The notes under the pieces are model-generated. The model had not been told where the DNA came from. It did not search any database and was given only the letters and a program-made list of their open reading frames with translations. A DNA stretch of 28,610 nt from assembly GCA_002431915.1 (NCBI GenBank), contig DJEP01000020.1, positions 50,426-79,035 on the forward strand, read 5' to 3'. The first letter of the stretch is position 1, and the number at the start of each line of letters is the position of its first letter. The position numbers were made by a program, and so were the translations under genes. Below are positions 24,044-28,610 of this stretch, piece after piece. The stretch comes from Lachnospiraceae bacterium UBA5895. Lineage in GTDB: Bacteria > Bacillota > Clostridia > Lachnospirales > Lachnospiraceae.

Positions 24044-24077
24044 AAACCTCCGTCAGCGTTGCCCGGCGGAGGTTTTT
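24044..24077. terminator. Bidirectional intrinsic terminator between the helicase gene and typA
   Basis: AAACCTCCG (24044-24052) pairs with CGGAGGTTT (24067-24075) around a 14-base loop. TTTTT follows on the + strand and TTTCTTTTG on the - strand, so it can end both the helicase gene and the convergent typA. It lies 13 bases after the helicase stop and 12 bases beyond the typA stop. Confidence 0.88.
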
Positions 24078-24089
24078 GTATGAAATTGA

Positions 24090-25928
24090 TTAAGCTTTCC
24101 TATTGATCATGGCACGTTTTCTCAGGGTCGGATCCAGGATCTTCTTACGGATACGAAGGTTCGTAGGAGTTACCTCCAACAGCTCGTCGGTATCGATGAA
24201 GTCCAGAGCCTGCTCCAGAGACAGGATTCTGGGCGGCGTCAGACGCAGAGCTTCGTCGGCGCTGGAGGAACGGGTGTTGGTCAGCTGCTTTTTCTTGCAG
24301 ACATTGATCTCGATGTCCTCGTTACGTCCGGTCTGACCGATGACCATACCGGAGTATACCTTTTCGCCGGGTCCGATGAAGAGGGTACCGCGCTCCTGGG
24401 CATTGTACAGACCGTAGGTGATAGCTTCACCGGCTTCGAATGCAATCAGGGAACCCATCTTACGATATTGGATATCTCCCTTGTAAGGACCGTAATCGTC
24501 GAATACGGTGTTCAGGATACCGTTACCCTTGGTATCGGTCATGAACTCGCCACGGTAACCGATCAGTCCTCTTGCGGGGATGGAGAACTCCAGACGGGTG
24601 TAAGTACCGCCGGAGATGGAACCCATGTTACGAAGCTCACCTTTTCTCTGTCCCAGCTTCTCGATGACAGCACCGGCAAACTCGTTGGGAACGTCGATAT
24701 AAGCTAACTCCATAGGCTCTAATTTTTTGCCGTTCTCATCGGTATGATACAGAACCTCAGCCTTACTTACAGCAAATTCAAAGCCTTCACGACGCATATT
24801 CTCGATCAGTACGGACAGATGCAGCTCACCACGACCGGATACCTTGAAGCGGTCGGGAGAATCGGTCTCTTCCACACGTAAGGATACATCGGTATTTAAC
24901 TCACGGAACAATCTGTCACGCAGATGACGGCTGGTAACGAACTTACCTTCCTGACCTGCCAGAGGAGAATCATTTACCATGAACTGCATGGCAATGGTGG
25001 GCTCACTGATCTTCTGGAAAGGAATGGGTACTACATTTTCCGGAGAGCAGATGGTGTCACCGATATGAAGCTCACTGATACCGGAGATGGCAACGATGGA
25101 ACCGATGCCTGCTTCCTTGACTTCTATTTTATTCAGACCGTCGAACTCGTACAGCTTGCTGACCTTGGTCTTAATGATCTTGTCGGGGTTGTGGTGGTTA
25201 CAGATCACCACATCCTGGTTCACACGGATGGTACCGTTGTCTACTTTACCTACACCGATACGTCCTACATATTCATTGTAATCAATCGTACTGATCAGAA
25301 CCTGGGTAGCAGCATCGGGGTCGCCTTCGGGAGCCGGAATATAATTCAGAATGGTTTCGAACAGAGGCTCCATATCGGTACCGGGCTGGTCAGCATCCAG
25401 AGAAGCGATACCGGCTTTGGCGGAAGCGTATACGAAAGGGCAGTCTAACTGGGAATCATCCGCATCCAGCTCTAAGAACAGCTCCAGTACTTCGTCTACG
25501 ACCTCATCGGGTCTTGCTTCGGGACGGTCGATCTTGTTGATACATACGATAACGGGAAGTTTTAATTCCAGAGCCTTACGGAGTACGAATTTGGTCTGGG
25601 GCATAGCTCCCTCAAAAGCATCTACCACCAGGATAACACCGTTTACCATTTTCAGGACACGTTCTACCTCACCACCGAAGTCTGCGTGACCCGGGGTGTC
25701 GATGATGTTGATTTTGGTACCCTTATACATAACAGCAGTGTTCTTGGACAGAATGGTAATACCACGCTCACGCTCGATATCGTTGGAGTCCATGACACGC
25801 TCAGCAACTTCCTGATTCTCACGGAATACACCGCTTTGTTTTAACAGCTCATCTACCAGGGTGGTCTTACCGTGGTCTACGTGAGCGATAATTGCAACGT
25901 TTCTGACATCTTCTCTTTTTTGTCTCAT
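24090..25928 (-). CDS. typA: GTP-binding protein TypA/BipA
   Basis: Ribosome-associated translational GTPase of 612 aa, involved in ribosome assembly and stress or cold adaptation. G domain motifs: AHVDHGKTTLVDELL (P-loop, about residues 15-29), the RGITILSKN switch I region, DTPGHADFGGE, and NKIDRPEARPDEV. An EF-G-like domain II, domain III and domain V (IPARGLIGYRGEFMTDTKGNGILNTVFDDY) and the BipA-specific C-terminus with SSSADEALRLTPPRILSLEQALDFIDTDELLEVTP follow. The ATG at 25928 (complement) follows AAGGAT by 5 bases. It is the only - strand gene and is transcribed alone from its own promoter. Confidence 0.97.
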   Translation of the reverse strand: MRQKREDVRNVAIIAHVDHGKTTLVDELLKQSGVFRENQEVAERVMDSNDIERERGITILSKNTAVMYKGTKINIIDTPGHADFGGEVERVLKMVNGVILVVDAFEGAMPQTKFVLRKALELKLPVIVCINKIDRPEARPDEVVDEVLELFLELDADDSQLDCPFVYASAKAGIASLDADQPGTDMEPLFETILNYIPAPEGDPDAATQVLISTIDYNEYVGRIGVGKVDNGTIRVNQDVVICNHHNPDKIIKTKVSKLYEFDGLNKIEVKEAGIGSIVAISGISELHIGDTICSPENVVPIPFQKISEPTIAMQFMVNDSPLAGQEGKFVTSRHLRDRLFRELNTDVSLRVEETDSPDRFKVSGRGELHLSVLIENMRREGFEFAVSKAEVLYHTDENGKKLEPMELAYIDVPNEFAGAVIEKLGQRKGELRNMGSISGGTYTRLEFSIPARGLIGYRGEFMTDTKGNGILNTVFDDYGPYKGDIQYRKMGSLIAFEAGEAITYGLYNAQERGTLFIGPGEKVYSGMVIGQTGRNEDIEINVCKKKQLTNTRSSSADEALRLTPPRILSLEQALDFIDTDELLEVTPTNLRIRKKILDPTLRKRAMINRKA

Positions 25929-25988
25929 AAAAATCCTTGCCTTTCTAAAAATGCGTGCAACTGATTTAACCTTTTTTCAAACTGTTTC

Positions 25989-26017
25989 AGTATAGCACTT
26001 ATCATTTCCGGGTGCAA
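25989..26017 (-). promoter_or_regulatory. Extended -10 promoter of typA
   Basis: On the - strand, TTGCAC (complement of 26012-26017), a 17-base spacer and TATACT (complement of 25989-25994), preceded by TGC (extended -10). The predicted start is near 25982, giving a leader of about 53 bases. Confidence 0.75.
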
Positions 26018-26018
26018 G

Positions 26019-26076
26019 AAAAAACCGTGGAAAATCAACGTTTTTGGTGGTTTTCCATATGAAAAAGTATGGAAAA
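26019..26076. repeat. Two overlapping hairpins in the typA/OB-fold gene intergenic region
   Basis: TGGAAAA (26028-26034) can pair with TTTTCCA (26051-26057); the pairing extends inward by a G-T and two more pairs. The same TTTTCCATA (26051-26059) also pairs perfectly with TATGGAAAA (26068-26076) around an 8-base loop. The two structures exclude each other. Read on the - strand, the first hairpin is followed by CGG and six T (26024-26019), so it resembles a weak terminator immediately upstream of the typA promoter. It may shield typA from antisense transcription; function is inferred. Confidence 0.5.
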
Positions 26077-26214
26077 GAAATCCGTTTTGTGCGTAATTTG
26101 CCTATTTACGCGATGAGTTTTAGTACTCAAACGACCCAAAATAGAGTATAAATAGTAGTGCAATACATAAGGATTGTTGTAGAAGAGTCAGAAGATGTAG
26201 AAGGGAGAACAAAA

Positions 26215-26862
26215 ATGACAGATAAGGTTATTGAAAACAATCAGGTAACGGTGATGGGGGAAGTGGTAAGCGATTTTTCCTACAGCCATGAGATCTACGG
26301 GGAAGGATTCTACATGGTGGACATTAAGTGTACGAGACTGAGCGACAGCTTTGACATCATACCGGTGATGGTCTCGGAGAGACTTTTGGATGTAACGGCA
26401 AGCTATATCGGAATGCTTTTGTGCGTGAATGGGCAGTTCCGGTCCTATAACCGTCATGAGGAGCGCAAGAACAGACTGGTACTGTCTGTGTTTGCCAGAG
26501 AGGTGAAATTTATTGAGGAGATGGAAGAGAGTTCCAAGACGAACCAGATCTATCTCGATGGATATATATGTAAGGAGCCGGTATACCGCAAGACCCCGTT
26601 GGGAAGGGAGATCGCAGACCTGCTGCTTGCCGTGAACCGTCCTTATGGCAAGTCCGATTACATCCCCTGCATCTGCTGGGGACGCAATGCCCGCTATGCG
26701 GAACATTTCAAGGTAGGAGAGCGCTGCGCCATCTGGGGACGGATCCAGAGCCGTGAATATATGAAGAAACTGGATGAAGAACATGTGGAGAAACGTGTGG
26801 CATTTGAGGTATCTGTCAGCAAACTGGAACTGCTGGAGGAAACACAGGAATCCATCGTCTGA
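26215..26862 (+). CDS. SSB-like protein with two OB-fold regions
   Basis: A 215-aa protein resembling single-stranded DNA-binding protein. The first OB-like region (about 5-100) begins NNQVTVMGEVVSDFSYSHEI and holds FYMVDIKCTRLSDSFDIIPVMVSERL. The second (about 107-205) begins NQIYLDGYICKEPVYRKTPLGREIADLLLAVNRPYGKSDYIPCICWG, close to the core of canonical SSB. The C-terminus ends LEETQESIV, lacking the acidic tail and hydrophobic tip that bind partner proteins in normal SSB. I chose the ATG at 26215 (AAGGGAG about 8 bases upstream) over 26158, which has no ribosome-binding site. It is monocistronic; a promoter is not clear, though TATAAA at 26147-26152 could be a -10 box. Role on DNA is inferred from similarity only. 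Confidence 0.72.
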   Translation: MTDKVIENNQVTVMGEVVSDFSYSHEIYGEGFYMVDIKCTRLSDSFDIIPVMVSERLLDVTASYIGMLLCVNGQFRSYNRHEERKNRLVLSVFAREVKFIEEMEESSKTNQIYLDGYICKEPVYRKTPLGREIADLLLAVNRPYGKSDYIPCICWGRNARYAEHFKVGERCAIWGRIQSREYMKKLDEEHVEKRVAFEVSVSKLELLEETQESIV

Positions 26863-26872
26863 CGACAAAAGA

Positions 26873-26901
26873 TTGCAAAAAATTACAATATATGGTATAA
26901 A
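26873..26901 (+). promoter_or_regulatory. Promoter of the CobO-like gene
   Basis: TTGCAA (26873-26878), a 17-base spacer and TATAAA (26896-26901) preceded by TGG (extended -10). It begins 11 bases after the OB-fold gene stop. The predicted start near 26908 gives a leader of about 60 bases. Confidence 0.7.
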
Positions 26902-26923
26902 GGAATGCATAGATAATTAGCAA

Positions 26924-26951
26924 CTGCGGACAGCTACCTGTCCAGACGCAG
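26924..26951 (+). repeat. Hairpin in the leader of the CobO-like gene
   Basis: CTGC (26924-26927) and GGACAG (26928-26933) pair with CTGTCC (26938-26943) and GCAG (26948-26951): a 10-bp stem with a 4-base apical loop and a 4-base bulge (26944-26947) on the 3' side. It ends 9 bases before the GAGGT ribosome-binding site. No T-run follows, so it is not a terminator. It is too small for a cobalamin riboswitch; any effect on translation is speculative. Confidence 0.5.
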
Positions 26952-26970
26952 ATAGACCATGAGGTGTGGA

Positions 26971-27468
26971 ATGGCAGAAGGATGCATCTATATTTATACC
27001 GGCGATGGCAGAGGCAAATCACCGGCAGCAATCGGAAGAGCAGTACAGGCAGCGATAGAGGGGAAGAGAGTTGTTATTATTCAGTTCCTGAAGGGAAAAG
27101 GACTGAAGGATTCGGATTTCCTGCGCAGAATGGAGCCGGAGATCAAACTGTTCCGTTTCGAGAAATCGGACAGCAATTTCGTGGAATTACCGGAGGAGAA
27201 GAAACAGGAGGAGATCCAGAATATCCGTAACGGAATCGGCTTCGCCAAAAAGGTGCTGACCACCGGAGAATGCGATCTGCTGATCTTGGATGAAGTGCTG
27301 GGACTGGTGGAAAAGGACATCATCACGGAGGATACGCTGAAGGCACTGCTGGAATGCAGAGGAGATACGGATGTGATCCTGACGGGAATTAACTTAAACG
27401 ATGAGATCTGCGTGCTGGCAGATGAAGTCTCCAAGATCGAGACCGTAAAATTCAAGGTCTGGGATTGA
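26971..27468 (+). CDS. CobO/BtuR-like P-loop protein (cob(I)alamin adenosyltransferase family)
   Basis: A 165-aa P-loop protein most like the CobO/CobA/BtuR corrinoid adenosyltransferases, which move adenosyl from ATP to cob(I)alamin or cob(I)yrinic acid diamide. Matching features: IYIYTGDGRGKSPAAIGRAVQAA (P-loop, residues 11-18), VVIIQFLKGKG, LLILDEVLGLVEKD and a closing VILTGIN...LADEVSKIETVKF. Differences from canonical CobO: GKSPAA instead of GKTTAA, DEVLGL instead of DE-(I/L)-NYA, and LTGI instead of LTGR. It lies alone with no cobalamin genes. The ATG at 26971 is preceded by GAGGT at 5 bases; the in-frame ATG at 26959 has no such site. It may be a true adenosyltransferase or a related ATPase. 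Confidence 0.7.
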   Translation: MAEGCIYIYTGDGRGKSPAAIGRAVQAAIEGKRVVIIQFLKGKGLKDSDFLRRMEPEIKLFRFEKSDSNFVELPEEKKQEEIQNIRNGIGFAKKVLTTGECDLLILDEVLGLVEKDIITEDTLKALLECRGDTDVILTGINLNDEICVLADEVSKIETVKFKVWD

Positions 27469-27493
27469 CAGTCACATGGGTTAATGCTATCAT
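27465..27493 (+). promoter_or_regulatory. Promoter of the lysine-riboswitch-dapA transcript
   Basis: A perfect TTGACA (27465-27470) overlapping the stop codon of the preceding gene, a 17-base spacer and TATCAT (27488-27493) preceded by TGC (extended -10). The predicted start near 27500 lies just upstream of the riboswitch P1 helix. Confidence 0.85.
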
Positions 27494-27508
27494 AAAATTA
27501 TATTTAGG

Positions 27509-27677
27509 AAGATAGAGGTTGCGTTTTTCAAGAGTATTTTTTCGGAGGTAACAGGTACCGTTGAGGGAAGAAGAAAGGGGAACACGCCGAAAGATAAGGT
27601 ATCCTGTATATGTTATCTTGGGCATACGTTTAAGAAGCGTATGACTGTCATCTCATAAGCAGATGGGGCGCTATCAA
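27509..27677 (+). promoter_or_regulatory. Lysine riboswitch (L-box)
   Basis: Matches the L-box pattern. P1 is GATAG (27511-27515) with CTATC (27671-27675). It is followed by AGAGGTTGCG, then TTCAAGAGTA with the loop-E-like AGAGTA, the GAGGGAAGAAGAAAGGGGA core, CGCCGAAAG, ATAAGG...TTATCTTGGGC, the GACTGTCAT box and GGGGCGCTATC. Order and spacing follow the Bacillus lysC leader. Lysine binding should favour the downstream terminator and lower dapA expression. The aptamer is about 165 bases, as usual. Confidence 0.95.
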
Positions 27678-27693
27678 ATAAGTTTGGATAATC

Positions 27694-27724
27694 AGCGCCG
27701 GCGCCATTGTGCGCTGGCGTTTTG
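27694..27724 (+). terminator. Riboswitch-controlled terminator before dapA
   Basis: CGCCGGCGC (27696-27704) pairs with GCGCTGGCG (27711-27719), with one G-T pair and a 6-base loop, followed by TTTT (27720-27723). AGCGCC at 27694-27699 in its left arm is complementary to GGCGCT (27667-27672) at the 3' edge of the aptamer, which provides a candidate antiterminator. The tail is short. The dapA ribosome-binding site GGAGG follows at 27730-27734. Confidence 0.85.
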
Positions 27725-27740
27725 CAAATGGAGGAAACAT

Positions 27741-28610
27741 ATGGCTATTTTTAAAGGAGCAGGCGTGGCAATCGTCACACCCATGAACGAAGATGGATCT
27801 GTCAATTATGAGAAATTTGGCGAACTGATCGAATTCCAGATCGCAAACGGCACAGATGCCATTATTGTATGCGGTACCACAGGTGAGTCATCTACCCTGA
27901 CGCATGAGGAACATCTGGATACCATCAAATATTGTGTGGACAAAGTGGCGAAGAGGATCCCCGTAGTGGCAGGTACCGGCTCCAATTGTACCGAGACTGC
28001 AGTATACCTGTCTCAGGAAGCGGAAAAATACGGTGTGGACGGCATTCTGCTGGTAAGCCCTTATTATAACAAAGCAACCCAGAAGGGATTGTATCGTCAC
28101 TTCAAGACTGTTGCGGATTCCGTGAAGGTTCCCGCCATTCTGTACAACGTGCCCAGCCGTACCGGCTGCAATATCCTGCCGGAGACCGTAGTAAAGCTGT
28201 GTAGGGATGTGGAGAACATCGTAGGTATCAAGGAAGCCAGCGGCAATATCAGCCAGATCGCTCATCTGGCAGCCATCGGTCAGGGCGTTGTGGATATTTA
28301 TTCCGGTAATGATGACCAGATAGTACCCATCCTGGCACTGGGCGGTATCGGAGTTATCTCCGTACTTTCCAACGTGGCACCCACACAGACCCACGAGATC
28401 TGTCAGAAGTTCTTCGACGGAGATGTGGCAGGCAGCCGTCAGATGCAGTTAGATGCCATGGAACTGTGCAACGCATTGTTCTGCGAAGTGAATCCGATCC
28501 CCGTGAAGACCGCACTGAATATGATGGGAATGGGAGCCGGTGCGTTCCGTATGCCTCTGTGCGAAATGGATGAGGCCAATGCCAAGAGGCTTGAAAAAGC
28601 CCTGAAGGAT
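27741..28610 (+). CDS. dapA: 4-hydroxy-tetrahydrodipicolinate synthase, 3' end cut by window edge
   Basis: First committed step of the lysine/diaminopimelate branch: condenses pyruvate with aspartate semialdehyde. The open frame gives 290 residues with no stop before the window ends; family length is about 292-297, so only a few codons are missing. Motifs: GAGVAIVTPM at the start, GTTGES (45-50) with the active-site threonines, the catalytic Tyr135 in YNVPSRTG, and the Schiff-base Lys164 in GIKEASG. The ATG follows GGAGG by 6 bases. Controlled by the lysine riboswitch and terminator directly upstream, which independently supports the function. dapB may follow beyond the edge but is not visible. 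Confidence 0.97.
   Translation, partial: MAIFKGAGVAIVTPMNEDGSVNYEKFGELIEFQIANGTDAIIVCGTTGESSTLTHEEHLDTIKYCVDKVAKRIPVVAGTGSNCTETAVYLSQEAEKYGVDGILLVSPYYNKATQKGLYRHFKTVADSVKVPAILYNVPSRTGCNILPETVVKLCRDVENIVGIKEASGNISQIAHLAAIGQGVVDIYSGNDDQIVPILALGGIGVISVLSNVAPTQTHEICQKFFDGDVAGSRQMQLDAMELCNALFCEVNPIPVKTALNMMGMGAGAFRMPLCEMDEANAKRLEKALKD

Noticed and set aside
24924..25448. A 174-aa + strand open frame inside typA
   Set aside because: It is antisense to the strongly conserved typA coding region, has no ribosome-binding site or recognisable domain, and arises from the codon pattern of typA.
26147..26152. TATAAA as the -10 box of the SSB-like gene
   Set aside because: No acceptable -35 box at 16-18 bases upstream and no extended -10, so the promoter is left open.
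26188..26910. A 240-aa - strand open frame covering the SSB-like gene
   Set aside because: The + strand frame has SSB motifs and a ribosome-binding site; the opposite frame has neither and extends across a promoter region.
26924..26951. Cobalamin riboswitch before the CobO-like gene
   Set aside because: The leader is only about 60 bases and lacks the B12 box and the multi-stem core of the class.
27888..28394. A 168-aa - strand frame inside dapA
   Set aside because: Antisense to a full set of DapA motifs, with no supporting signals.

Overview
The window is a gene-dense chromosomal segment of a spore-forming Clostridia-type Firmicute, most probably a Lachnospiraceae member. This is inferred from SpoIIIAH and SpoIVB, from the Firmicute gene order nusB-xseA-xseB-ispA-dxs-tlyA-nadK-argR-recN, from strong AGGAGG-type ribosome-binding sites, and from a lysine riboswitch ahead of dapA. 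Almost everything lies on the + strand; only typA is on the - strand. I see no rRNA, tRNA, CRISPR array, insertion sequence or phage gene.

Layout. 1-511: 3' part of spoIIIAH, cut by the window edge. 542-629: an 88-bp almost perfect palindrome. 691-4861: deoB (pentose-phosphate salvage), prfC (release factor 3) and a transglutaminase-like lipoprotein. 4912-14033: a ten-gene housekeeping operon behind an extended -10 promoter at 4847-4875: asp23/gls24, nusB, xseA, xseB, ispA, dxs, tlyA, nadK, argR and recN, closed by a strong terminator at 14066-14100. It combines transcription antitermination, exonuclease VII, isoprenoid precursor synthesis, rRNA methylation, NAD phosphorylation, arginine control and DNA repair.

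14219-19812: a fructose operon with its own promoter and a likely operator: fruK, fruA (IIA-IIB-IIC), ptsH (HPr), ptsI (enzyme I) and a DeoR-family regulator. It encodes every step from PEP to fructose 1,6-bisphosphate, including the two usually general PTS proteins. Its HPr keeps the catalytic His15 but has Arg where Firmicute HPr normally has the regulatory Ser46. The operon sits between recN and spoIVB, which are neighbours in the classical Bacillus order, and spo0A does not follow spoIVB here.

19924-24030: spoIVB, then a MutT-like Nudix hydrolase overlapping a UvrD/PcrA-type helicase. 24044-24077: a terminator shared with the convergent typA/bipA (24090-25928, -). 26215-28610: an unusual protein with two SSB-like OB-fold regions, an orphan CobO-like P-loop protein, then a lysine riboswitch with terminator controlling dapA, which runs off the right end a few codons short of its normal length.

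Most of the window is ordinary core genome. The points that stand out are the palindromic element, the self-contained fru/PTS operon with its Ser46-less HPr, the two-OB-fold protein, the divergent orphan CobO relative, and the overlapping hairpins between typA and that OB-fold gene. I found no convincing wholly new multi-gene system. All assignments come from reading motifs, lengths and context; no database search was run.
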